Assembly (NCBI RefSeq): GCF_026914265.1
Contig: NC_069135.1
Span: 8,015,001 to 8,079,000 of the forward strand
Length of the DNA: 64,000 nt
Direction: 5' to 3'
From: Mya arenaria
Lineage: Eukaryota > Mollusca > Bivalvia > Myida > Myidae
Shown here: positions 48,740-59,610 of the stretch, piece after piece
Layout of the letters: each line of letters starts with the position of its first letter
How positions within the stretch are numbered: position 1 is the stretch's first letter
Notes under the pieces: model-generated
What the model was told of the DNA's origin: nothing
Database searches by the model: none
The model's input: the letters and a program-made list of their open reading frames with translations, nothing else
Translations under genes and position numbers: made by a program

Positions 48740-51049
48740 CAAGACATCCATCACATAAAGACATAAATTCACTAAAATTGGAATGATATACCAATTTTAA
48801 CTTTTAACAGCCAAAAACATTATAGATTTGAAAATACATTACCCTTAAATAGAGTTGGATATTTAACACAACCAAGAAAATTTTAAGTGTACATCACCTC
48901 CACACAGTACAAAGTGCTTATGTTGAACTATTGTGATTGATCATAGTCTGTCCTTCATTTTTATTAACAGTTTCATACCATGTTAACACTTTAGTATGGG
49001 GACTCATTTTTCTACGGTCTTTATTCATACTGGCCAGAATATGTTTACCAAAGAAATCTTAGTAGAGATTGATAACTGTTCAGGTTGGATAAAAAGCATG
49101 TAGGTTGTTTGTTCTAATAATATAAACTGTAAATGCTTTGGAGTCTATATACCTAATTTTCATGATATTTGTCAGTATCAATTCTCGTCAACGTAAAAAA
49201 AGATTAGGTGAAACTTGTTTATTGGTCAAAATGTATTTTATTTGATTAGAGTAGCCTCAAGTTCCACTTTATGTGAATGAAACTTTGTTAAACTATTAGT
49301 CGTCAAGTTTAGATATGGGTCATTTGTGTTAAAGTAGGTCACTTGGTCAAGTATTAGAAAAAAAAACTATGTTCTTGTTTTATAGGCCAAATTCTCTTCC
49401 CAAGTTTTCCTTAAAGAAAGAATGTAGGTATTATGAAAGAGTGAGTCACTAAGTCAAATGTTAAAAATTGCTATTCCTAAAGGTATCGTTTCCTCATCAT
49501 AAAACACAACTTAGCCAGCCAGTTAGTGTTTACGAGTTTTCAACATATAAGGCATGACAGGTAAAAAAGTAAATACTTAGGCACATATTTTAGTTATAAA
49601 ATCTTGTAAATATTATTGAACCAAATAATGTGTCTGGTTCTGAGGTGATATATAGGGCCTTTCTTAGAAACAATGGAGCAAGTTCATTATTAAGTTTGTT
49701 TTAAACTTGAATGAAATGAATGCAAGTCATATATTATTTTTGTTTTATCTACATTTTTAAACTTACCTTGTTCTGTTGTTAATTTGCACACTGACTTGGT
49801 CAATTATGGCTACTTTGTCTAATAATATTCTAACTTCTAACCCAAATGTATCATGGTTCTTTTGAGTGTTCTGTTAAATATATTGTACAATTACCCTTAA
49901 TGCCAGTATAAATCCAATGAAACCATTGTCATTAAGTTTCATAAATATTGGAGCACATAGTAAGCCTCTAGAAATGTCAATTCTTTAATCCAGATTCTTT
50001 ATCTGTATGCCACATTGTTTTGTTAAAATGATTGTTTAATGTCAAGGAAACCTTTTTAAAGTTTAAATGTAGATGAACATAGGTAACTGTTAAATATTAT
50101 TAACCATTTGGTAACTGTCTAAAGCCAAAATTTATTTTCCTTTTCATATTTGATTTGGGGCCCTAGGGTCAAGGTTACTGTAACTAAAAATAGAAAAATG
50201 CTTGTAACTGAATCAATTTTAATACATTTGAAACTGAATCTCACAATGAAGGCTGAAGTTCTTGTTGCATTGCGACATTTCTAGTTTACTTTTTCATTTG
50301 ACTCTTTCCATTGCTTTTGACTGGCACGTTTTACATAATTATTGTATTCATTTTTAAGACAAAGCCTCATCCAAAGACAGCTCATGTTGACATAATTATA
50401 AGACACCTTATGTTATGGCTTAGATGAACAATAGCTGTTTCTGTGTATGTTTTAGAAGAAGCTTCCATTTCTTATTATATTGATGGACATAGACACATGT
50501 ACGGGATTATTGACATCCTAATCTTAGGGTTAAATTTACTAATGTTCTGTTCACTTTCAAAATAGAAACAGTTATGGTAAATATGTAGTCTTTTTTTATA
50601 ACATATAGACAAATATGCCTTTTGGTTGTCCTGGTCTCCTGTCCTTTTATGTGAATTGGGTTTTCAGGACATCTTGATATTGTAGGTCCAATTCTCGTGT
50701 CTAGCTGGAAAAGTACTTAGGGAGACCTTAGTTTGAGTCATCATGTTGGAAATGTCTGAATGTTGGCATATTTGGAAATGACAATTTTAGGCTATGTCAA
50801 TTTCATTATTAAACTCATCGACACAGGTGAAAAAGGTCAATTTTCAATGATTTCAAAAGATTTATTAATTTAAAGGGGATTATCATAATCATAACTGAAT
50901 ACAGAGAACAACGTTTATTGATTTGGCAGAGGAGTTAATGCAGGGCTTTAAAAATTAAGGAGAGAATTTCAGAAAAATGCACAGAAATGATTTTTGTATA
51001 TGTGTGTTGTTTGATAACTGCTGTGTTTGGATTTTATTCAGTTTTATTT
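48740..51049. other. AT-rich interior of the nested element
   Basis: About 2.3 kb without a supported gene or tandem repeat. Its texture (long AT-rich stretches, no repeat families) is like a long 3' untranslated region or intron, but nothing proves this. Confidence 0.4.
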
Positions 51050-51650
51050 AATTAAAGTTTACCCCCCCCCCCCATCACATTTCACAAAATGCATGGTTAC
51101 TACACTTTAGGTTTTTTATACAGTAGTACAATATCTATTGAATAAAGTAAATTGCTGGTCATTGTATTGCAAATTTTGAGCGAATAGTGGGCAAATTTCA
51201 GAAATTCTCATGTTTATTTAATCTTTCAAACATTTTCCCCAAAATTCACATTTCACAGTTTTACGTAGTTTCTATACTTTTGATAAATTAAACTGTAAGA
51301 TAATATTTATGAAATACAGTAATTCTGGTCACTATATTGCAATATTTGAAAAAGTTACTGGCAAATTCCAGAAATTTTCATTTTCATTTGATTTTTCATA
51401 GATTTTACCCCCCATTTTTTTTAAAATACTGTGTTTCTATAATTTTGATATATAATACTGTTATATGATATATAAAAGTTGCAGTAGTTCTGGTTATGTT
51501 ATTGCAAAAAAGGCACAGTTATTGGCAATTTCCATAAATTATCATTTTCATTTAATTTTTCCAACATTTTACCACAAAAATCATTTTTTTTTTGCGCCAT
51601 GTAATTGTTCTATACTTTAAGTATATTAAATTTGTTCCCTGATATGACAC
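51050..51650. repeat. diverged tandem array, about 168-bp unit, 3.5 copies
   Basis: CTGGTCA(T/C)T.TATTGCAA and the following GGCAAATT(T/C)CAGAAATT and TTTTACC(C)n blocks recur at about 51155, 51325 and 51490. It begins at a C run (51061-51074) and lies in the right half of the nested element. Confidence 0.65.
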
Positions 51651-51714
51651 AAATTCATCAAAATTATTTTTGTGCATTTTTCTCCGTTTTTTGTTATTTT
51701 CCCTTGACTAAAAG

Positions 51715-52085
51715 AATAAACAGAGGTGATGAAGCTGTGCTTCAAGACCTCTGTATACAAGTAGAGTATAGTGCACGTCACCACAGACTATAACAGAGGT
51801 TCAAATTTACAGATAGAGAATAGTGCACGCTACCACAATGTATATAGACTATAACAGAGGAATTGATGTAAAGCTTCAAAATCTCTGGTTGATACATTGC
51901 ATAGAGAAAAGGGTTGTTGAAGCACTGCTTCAACTCCTCTGAGAATGAATAGAGTATAGCGCACGCTACCACAAAGTATATAGACTATAACAGAGAAGTT
52001 GAAGTACGAGTAAATCTTCAAATTTTCTGGCTGTATACATTGCATAGAGAACAGAGGTGTTGAAGCACTGCTTCAATACCTCTGA
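51715..52085. repeat. three hairpin-bearing tandem units next to the right terminal repeat
   Basis: AGAGGTGTTGAAGCA / TGCTTCAATACCTCT (about 52054-52084) is a near-perfect stem with almost no loop. Related stems lie at about 51722-51755 and 51905-51940. Between them TATAGACTATAACAGAG and TAGTGCACGCTACCACA recur. Spacing is about 150-180 bases. Confidence 0.65.
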
Positions 52086-52421
52086 AAATGAATAGAATAT
52101 AATGCACAGTATATACTGGTATAGAATATAACACCAGTATATGTACTGTCACGGTATATCGTGCATATCCATATAGTGTATAGAGTCGATGCACTGTGTG
52201 GACACCTCAGACCTTAGTCTAAACTTGGACTAAGCATTCTAGCTTTAATGAATTGTTCTAGATTCAAATAATTCACTGTTTGAATATTAGATATAATAGA
52301 ATAAACACTACAAACTACGGTACACTACCGTTTAATGTTGACTTATTGATTATGTAACATTTAATTAGGAAGATATCAAGAATCAATATTTTTATACATG
52401 CACCGGGCAGAATAGCCATGG

Positions 52422-53663
52422 TTGAACATTTGGAACAATGGAACCTTGATATCCAAAAAATGGCGCGGCAAAAGATTTGATGGGGCTTCAACCATAAGTG
52501 GGCTTGTGACTGGTGTTCAAGCGAGAATCACAAATCTATTTCCCAAAGCAAAGTATTTCACACACTGTAATCCACTGTCTAAACTTGTTATAGTTCCATC
52601 GTGCACCGAAGTACCCGAAATAAGAAACTTTATGAATGCATTCAAGGAACTAACACTTTTCTTTGGCTATTCTGCAAAGCGGAAAGATAAATTAAAAACA
52701 TTCTTGACTAAAGATATGTCTGATCTGTTAGCTGGTTAGATTGAAGAAGAAGAAGAACATAAACACGAACTCTACAATACGACGTGTCAAAGCGACAGTC
52801 TTTGCCAACACTGTCGGACACACGTTGGCTATCACGTGTTGACTCAATTAGCACGCTAATAGTAAATTATGACATGATATACGATGCGCTACAGCAAGTG
52901 CTTGATGAATCTTCAGGTTAATCTGCATAAGATGCAACAAGTTATATGCACGCTATGCAGCGATTTGAAACTATTGTAATTGCTGTATATACACAGTACA
53001 CGTTGAGATTTGTTCGCCCGCTGTCTTTCAGCCTTCAGGTAAAGTCGTGTTACCTTTTAAAGGCACAATTGCGCAGTAAGTATTGCTGCATCTTTTGAAG
53101 ATGTGCCGTCAGATCCAAGAACAGTTGGCCGACAGAGACACCGTGCTGATTCATCTTCGGATAAAGCCAGAGCCCAAGACTATTACAGATTGAATAATAA
53201 CTTTCCATTCCTCGACCACATGATTTCACCGTGACATGAAGGCACGATTCCCTGATGAACTTGAAGGCGCACTTAAGGAAATCATTATTCTTCCTGGACA
53301 CATGCAACATCTTGACTCCGCTCTAACATATCAAATAAAGGAGGCATTTCTAGATGACTTGCCGAGCCTTGGAGATTTTGAACAGGAAGTATTGCGATGG
53401 ACCTTTTTAAACAAAAACTGTACCAAAGTCATGACGCTGGAAGAAGTTGCAGCTGCATGTGATGAAGTCTTTTCCCCAACATTTTAAGAATAGTCACTTG
53501 TGAAAGGAGTTTCAGTTCACTGAAACGGCTAAAGACCTGGAGTCAGTCATCAATGGGTGCCTTACGACTTGGTTTGGCACTTGCCTACGTCCACAGGAAC
53601 AACATTTTTGTTATCCCTAAACAAATTCTTAAGTTATGGGACGCCACAGGACACATCGACTAG
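52422..53663 (+). pseudogene. hAT transposase remnant (ZMYM-like, with C-terminal dimerisation domain)
   Basis: 52422-52739 encodes GKRFDGASTISGLVTGVQAR, then VPSCTEVPEIRNF and LFFGYSAKRKDKL, matching the 'YDGAANMSG...GVQA' region of ZMYM1-like hAT transposases. 53236-53487 continues the C-terminal half, and in another frame 53478-53663 reads ILRIVTCERSFSSLKRLKTW, SSMGALRLGLALAYVHRNN and a stop, the hAT dimerisation signature (ERSFS.LK..K...R..M...RL..LA). Frames do not join without changes and stops lie between the blocks, so the gene is dead. The N-terminal zinc-finger part is missing, removed or displaced by the nested insertion upstream. Confidence 0.8.
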
Positions 53664-55132
53664 CACTGGCATTCAAAAATTAAAGTGACGATATGTGAGA
53701 CGTTTAGAAGTAGGTTTATTGTTTTGGTAACAACGCCTCATAATTTTATGATTGTGACAAAAACATTCTTCTAAATGCACATTTGTTTTCTCTTACTTTA
53801 TGTAAACCGTGAAGAAACTTCAACTGTATCAAAAATTATAGCACTAAAAATGTTGAAATGTTATATTTTTAGGTAACATTTTTATGCATTTAATTCCACC
53901 GAAGATACTCCAGAATGCAGGAAAATCGCTTCTCGGCATGCCCCCGGACCCCCCAAGACCGTTTTGCCTTGGTGTTTTTTAAGTCTGGCTACGGCACTCT
54001 ATTGGAACATTGATTTATGTCACTAATTTGATTTAAGTATCATTTTTACAAACATAAATGTTTAAAGGTACATGTCTTTATCTATTCAGCAACAGCAAAT
54101 AAAACCGCAACAAATAGCACTTCTACTATGTTTCTATTAAATAGCTATATAAAGGTTTTTTTCCAAAGTTTTCTGACTAATATTATAAGTATGGTATGCG
54201 TATGTTTTTTCAGCTTGTTGCTCATGATTTACTTAAATAATTCGACTATTACATAGAAAAGATATGAATATAATAATGATCGCTCTCAATTATTTCTTTC
54301 CACACATATGATCAGCTTACGCCTTATAAAATCTAGAACTGTTATATGTGTATTTGCCTTTTCTACTGAAACGTCTGTAATAGACTTTTACGTTTAAGAC
54401 TTTTAAACATGCAGAACATAAAGATTCAGAGAAATTTGACTGGTAGGATCGGCAATATTAATACGAAAAAAACAACAACATTATCCATTAGCTTATACAT
54501 TGTTTTGAACAATTCAGACTTTATATGTATTTGATTTCTTAAAAGATACCCGACCGAGTGCATGCTTAATAATGATTATCTATTAATTCTCTCTTAGTAT
54601 TTGTTTACGCTTACTCTGAGGCAATGTATACATGTAGGTGGGATCGAAAAATTCAGACATGAAATGAAAAAAAAATCACTCCAAATCTTTCAGTTATTCC
54701 GTCACTACGAAATGCATTAAAAACTCAATGCAATAAAAATAGGCAAGGCTTTATATATTATATATCGGCAGTGTCGCCTTAATGGGAAAGGTTATGCCTT
54801 TTTTATTTAAATAAAACTCGGTGCGTAAGAAGTTTGTTAAAGTATTGTTTAGACAGGAAAATTGAAAATAAAGTATACGTCATGATAACACATTCTCTCA
54901 TATATAATACTTAAAGTTTTTTGCCGGGTATGTAATTCTCGAACAATGTTAGAAGATATCATGAGATACCACTTTGTGTAATTTGATACCACGATGTCAT
55001 AACCTGTCGAAGGCATTTGATAAGCCTCAAACACAAAGACGTTATAACACTGCTGATACAGTGAAAGCCACAGGGATAAGCTCAGTAGTCAAAAACACCA
55101 AATATAATCCATGCTTAGAGGCACAGAGAGGA

Positions 55133-56870
55133 ACAAGGGTGACCAGCAGCAAGTGTGTTCGGGTTACTGCAGCCGTTTGTGGAGATTAAAATTGCAATTA
55201 AAAAAATAAAATGATAATTTTGTTAAGATTTAAATCTGTGTAATATGTTTAAAAAAATATTCAAAGCATTTAATTCTATTTAATAACACTCCTAACTAGT
55301 TTCCAAATATGATCAGAAATATAAACTTGATTTGCAAAATAAGCAATTCTATATCAACTGTTGTGCATTAACCTATAACTATTTTTATGAACACTATTGT
55401 AACATCCGGTTGTATTTTTCTTGGATTGAGCTCGTTACCTTTACCCGGTAAGGTGCCAGTACAATATATACACAGACCCAAAACCCCATGAATATTATAC
55501 ATGAATAAAGAGCATAACGCCCGATGAAGTGAACAGCTTATACGAAAACGTGCTATTAAAGCACAGATTAACCATTTTTACAACTTTTTTTGTATTGGAA
55601 AGAGCAAATGTTTGCGTAAATATCTGCAAACCAATGATATAAATTTCTGACAAAATATCAGATCGTAGATTTTCATATTTCTGTTCGAAAATTAAAGTTT
55701 TATGGCTTAAAACGTTACTAACGGTTTAAGAAAAATGCATAAAACATCAATTTTAGAACTTAAATAAAAAAAATCTGCGATCTAATTTTTGTCAGCAGTC
55801 TTATATAACTAGTTTCCATGAATTTTCGCAAAACTTGGCTTGTGCGAAGAAAAAAAAATGTTGTCAAAACGTTCAATCTGTGAGAGTGCTGAGTGTGTAA
55901 AACAAGACTGTCCCAAAGATGGAGGAATGTTGGGTTCTCTTTCCATGGTGAACCATCTTCTGTCTGCACTGCGGATTTGTAAAACTTTACGACGTTTTTC
56001 CTCATGCACGCATTAGTCCATTTCTAAGATAACATACTGAAACGAAATCTTTAAACGTGAAATGACAAGCTAGAAGTTAAGATATAAAACTTATTCTAAC
56101 TGAAATGGCAGTCTAAAGCTATTGTATTTTTTTTATTGCATGAAATACAAATACAGCCGCTACAGTAAACAATATAGAGACGATTGTCATGTCCATTGCA
56201 AGATGTACAACTATAACATTGGTTCAGTTAGTTGGGCAGTTATTTATATCAACATTTTTTGGTAAATCAAAGCATCCAGTCATTTAATTTCCAATAGTGT
56301 TAATAACGTTTTTCGGGAAAGAAATTAAGCATTTTCTATCAATTTTGAAACAATTGTTATTAACAGAGAATGTATTTAAACGTTTAATATGTTTCATTAA
56401 GGCTATAAGCCTTTTGTTGATATCTAAAATGAACATACTCGTTTCAATGTCTGACCATATAAAATTTGGACGAGTCTCTTTAATAACTTTTATAAAAAAT
56501 TGTTGATGCTTCATTCGCAAGGCCATATACGAGATCACCTTCTTGCAAATCCTCCTTCCCAATCCTCTAATAAAAAATGCCTCAAAGCGGCATGTCCACT
56601 GTTCACAAAGGGATTAAAGTTACTCCGGTCATTACATAATTTGAATATCTGTTAATACGGGAATACAAAGATAAGAAGTATGTTGTTACTACCCCGTTCT
56701 CTGATTGAATGGCTTTCGGCCTAATAACTAAATGATTCTCCGATATTTAAACGAAGAGCGAAATAAAGTTTTATCGCTAACAATATTATGCTGCTTATGA
56801 ATCAAGTCGTTAGTTTATCATCATACGGAGTTTCGACAATACCTGTGTTGTGATCGTGGAGACCATAATG
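55133..56870 (-). pseudogene. decayed mucolipin copy
   Basis: Relics on the minus strand, matched to the intact gene: exon 13 start at about 55133-55190; exon 12 at about 55436-55550 (GTACTGGCACCTTACC side); exon 10 at about 55905-56030 (reads MRKNVVKFYKSAVQTEDGSP against MRKYFKQFYKPAVQTENDLP); exon 9 edge at about 56150-56200; intron 3 at about 56240-56400; exon 3 at about 56575-56650; exon 2 donor region at about 56830-56870. Exons 4-8 and 14 are gone, frames are broken and splice sites damaged. No function as a channel is possible. A host pseudogene. Confidence 0.85.
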
Positions 56871-57399
56871 ATTTGAATGAAAAGTTCTTGACGGGATTTT
56901 GTAGAACGATATAACTATGAAATTTTGGCTAAGGATTGAATCTTAAAAATACAAGCAAATCTAAAATAATTCACACGTGTATAAGCAGAAAATAGCATAG
57001 TCTTTAATAGGCTTAAAACTATATCCATATGTTTTCTGTCGAAAAGGTTACTTAGAAATTGACGACACTTACTTGTTTGTTTGCATCGGCTGTGACCCGT
57101 GGTGAACTTGAGCTACGTGATTCAATACCGTGATAGCTCACCGTTGTGCAATTCATGAATAGTGAACTAGAATTATGACAAAATTAGTTATACTAATGAT
57201 GTTCGAATTCTTTGATATATTTTGCACAAATAAACACGATATGTAAGCTATATAAATGAGGGAAAAGGCATATTGAATGACAACGTTTGTCCTAAGAGAA
57301 CATTAAACTAAGTTCAATATAAGTTGGATGCCTCTATCAAGGGCCCTTTTTAGTAACGCACTTATTATTTAATCTGTACTGAAAGTGGGGGTTTCCATG
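56871..57399. other. degraded intron 1 equivalent
   Basis: Position corresponds to the first intron and exon of the decayed mucolipin copy, but no exon 1 relic is recognised. Confidence 0.4.
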
Positions 57400-57974
57400 C
57401 CGGTTTAACATTAAATGTTGAACCTGTTAAAATTTGACCCAATGGGTCAACATTGAAAATTGACCCTTACAACATTTCAACATCACATTTTGATCAAGCA
57501 GTTGTTGGAATGGAATCCGAAATTGGGTCATTTCCTAACGGTTTATCAAATTTAAAGTCGTTTATCAGTTTAAGATAAACAACTATATGTCTCTGGAAAA
57601 GCAGCGACTTCTGCAATCTTACTGTCTAGCTTTTTTAAATGCAATGCCGAGTCTAAGCTCGAAATTAAAGCTGTCTAGACATATTTTTAAAGCATAGAAA
57701 TCCACTGATCGAAGATTTACAAAATGGATCGCAGTTTTGTAGACACAACAACGACATCACTGTTTCTTTCGTACGTAATATAACAATGTTGCCTCGGTTC
57801 ATTCCATTAATTTTACCGGGTACGGAACCAGCGACTTATAGTGGTGCGTCTGTGTATAGTTAATTATGTTGCTAAACGTGTGCATGTGTATTTAGTATAC
57901 ACCCAGCATACATATAATGATATACACGCATTACTTATCGCATAATACGGTAGTCCGTATTCAACTCCAGTGCA

Positions 57975-58132
57975 ACGAAATGCGCAGACTCAACCCTGAA
58001 AACGCCAATTACGAAACAATGAAGAGGTTCAATTACTACGAAAATTTCGCCTTCCCCTTCCCTAAAACACGCGAAGTACAAACTGACGTGCAAACTTTGC
58101 TCATGCATTACAAAGAGAAGCCTGAAATATGA
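57975..58132 (+). CDS. possible isolated terminal exon, unrecognised protein
   Basis: After an acceptor-like CAACTCCAG, an open frame reads CNEMRRLNPENANYETMKRF, NYYENFAFPFPKTREVQTDV and ends LLMHYKEKPEI with TGA at 58130-58132. Codon use is richer in G/C at third positions than the surrounding DNA, which is why it is listed. The frame is open from 57917, but the upstream part looks like intron. No upstream exon and no family were recognised; chance remains possible. Confidence 0.3.
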
Positions 58133-58340
58133 AATATCAGCCCTACCGTTGTGAATTCGTTGAGTAAGACGCGTCTTTATCCAAATCGAACGTTTTTTTG
58201 TTGCGGTATTTCTACTTTCACTTTTGGATAATATTTGAAGGTTTTTCCATTTACGTCATTAGCGATGATAGCCGTCCAATGAAAACGCTTCTTGCGTTTA
58301 AAATATAGCTGAGTGCGCGGTCAATGTCATTGCATTTCGT

Positions 58341-58678
58341 CATTCGGAACTTCTCGGCCATTTTTTTAAGAAAACAACCTCGGATGTATGCCGGTACATC
58401 AGTTTAAGTAGTTCGTATTTTTTTAATTATGTCATTAATTAAAATTATTGTTTTAGAGTTGTATTTATTGATCTAAGTTTAAATTGATTGCCAGTGAAAT
58501 TAATTATTGCAAACATAATTAAGATTTCCAAAAATTAAGACATAAAGTTTAACTGCTAAATAAAATTACTACGCGATCTGCTTGCAGCGGACTTAAACGT
58601 ACCTCTTTTTGAGTATGTAAAACGTCCAAATACATCCGAGGATGTTTTTTTTAAAAAATGGCCGAAGAGTTCCGAATG
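58341..58678. mobile_element. 338-bp MITE with about 50-bp inverted ends
   Basis: CATTCGGAACTTCTCGGCCA at 58341-58360 is repeated inverted at 58659-58678, and the match continues inward through the poly-T tract to CCTCGGATGTAT (ends about 58390 and 58629). TGCATTT flanks both sides at slightly different distances, so a target duplication is uncertain. Interior AT-rich, non-coding. Confidence 0.75.
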
Positions 58679-59610
58679 TGCATTTATTCTGATAATGTTA
58701 GAATGAACAAAGAACTGGTCTAAAAGTTATTTTTTTCTTGTAGCTTAGTCTTTTACATTTCCGGCAGTGTAAAAATTATATCATTTTGTCAATTACTTTA
58801 GTAAAAATTTAACATTGTTTAGGGCAACTGTTGTTTTGGGGGATTTCTGGACACGGAAACCTTGTCTATTAAATATATATAATGATATTTTTTCAAGTTA
58901 TACCCTTAGGAATTTATTGAAATATCATTTTATTAATTTTAATTAGTGTTAGTTAATTCTTAAACAATATGAAAGGACTGAGGGGCCATATTTTAGTGAT
59001 CAAGCTATGTGACGGACACCTGTGCTATTGTATTTTAAATTTCTGCACCGCACATCAAAGGGCATTCGTTTTTATAACACATGACATACATTGATACAGG
59101 TTCGTCCTAGCGAAACGGCGTACGAAGAAAAACTCGTACTGTATCTATTACAAGTGCATTTACATTCTCAGCAATACTGACTAGTAGTTCTAAGGGTTAG
59201 AAAGTAAACAACTATCTCAAAGAAATCTTTGGGAAATAGAATTATCGCACGTCAGACATTATCACAGACATATATTATATTTTTATATTTTATATATCCC
59301 TTTTAACTGGACAAAAGATTTTTGAGTGAAAACAGCACCAATTCTTCGCTTAATCGATATTGGCAAGACGTCGTTGGCTTTTAGCTTTTTTTATTTACGG
59401 CACATGGTAAACTTTTTTAAGGACTTAATTTCATTGCATGAGACTTGATACAAACTCATGTGTCATACAAGAATTATAACGTTGTGCCCAGTTGTTATCA
59501 AATTTAATTCCGTGATATGAACAAAATGTTTAAGCACTCATTACTGGGATAAAATAAACGTTGAACTATTGCTTTATAGCAAAAGTCATATACCCGTATG
59601 ATGAACTCAT
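58679..59610. other. intergenic, nothing recognised
   Basis: AT-rich, no gene or repeat seen. Confidence 0.5.

Larger units (their letters stand above)
46246..52278. mobile_element. nested 6-kb element with about 186-bp terminal inverted repeats
   Basis: 46246-46431 and 52091-52278 are inverted copies of each other, with roughly 85-90% identity by eye. Both outer ends start CAGTGAATTATT and both contain ATGCACGATATACCGTGACA. The flanks ACTGAAAA (left) and TTTGAATA (right) agree at 5 of 8 positions, compatible with a decayed 8-bp target duplication. Inside are a GC-rich MITE, a TTAA/tRNA-like element, exon-like segments, a 168-bp tandem array and hairpin repeats, but no transposase. It therefore looks like a non-autonomous element that has grown by insertion or carries foreign sequence. 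Confidence 0.65.
46097..53999 (+). mobile_element. decayed hAT transposon split by a nested element
   Basis: The left end reads CAGTGCCGTAGCC (46097 onward) and the right end GGCTACGGCACTC (53987-53999), inverted repeats of the CAG-starting hAT type. The right part (52422-53663) holds a hAT transposase with ZMYM-like features. Between 46246 and 52278 another inverted-repeat element is inserted, so the hAT body itself is only about 1.9 kb. No 8-bp target duplication is preserved. The transposase is interrupted, so this copy is dead. Confidence 0.75.
54205..57760. repeat. decayed tandem duplicate of the GST 3' end / mucolipin block
   Basis: The order is the same as in the intact locus: an exon-5 acceptor relic of a GST (TTTTTTCAGCTTGTTGCT at about 54205), GST 3' flank (54240-55127, matching 26590-27515), mucolipin exon relics (55133-56870) and mucolipin 5' flank (57400-57760, matching 45390-45790). 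Sequence equivalent to 27.5-38.6 kb (arrays, terminal exon) and to about 40.3-42.3 kb (exons 4-8) is absent. Same orientation as the intact copy, so the original event was a direct tandem duplication. Confidence 0.85.
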
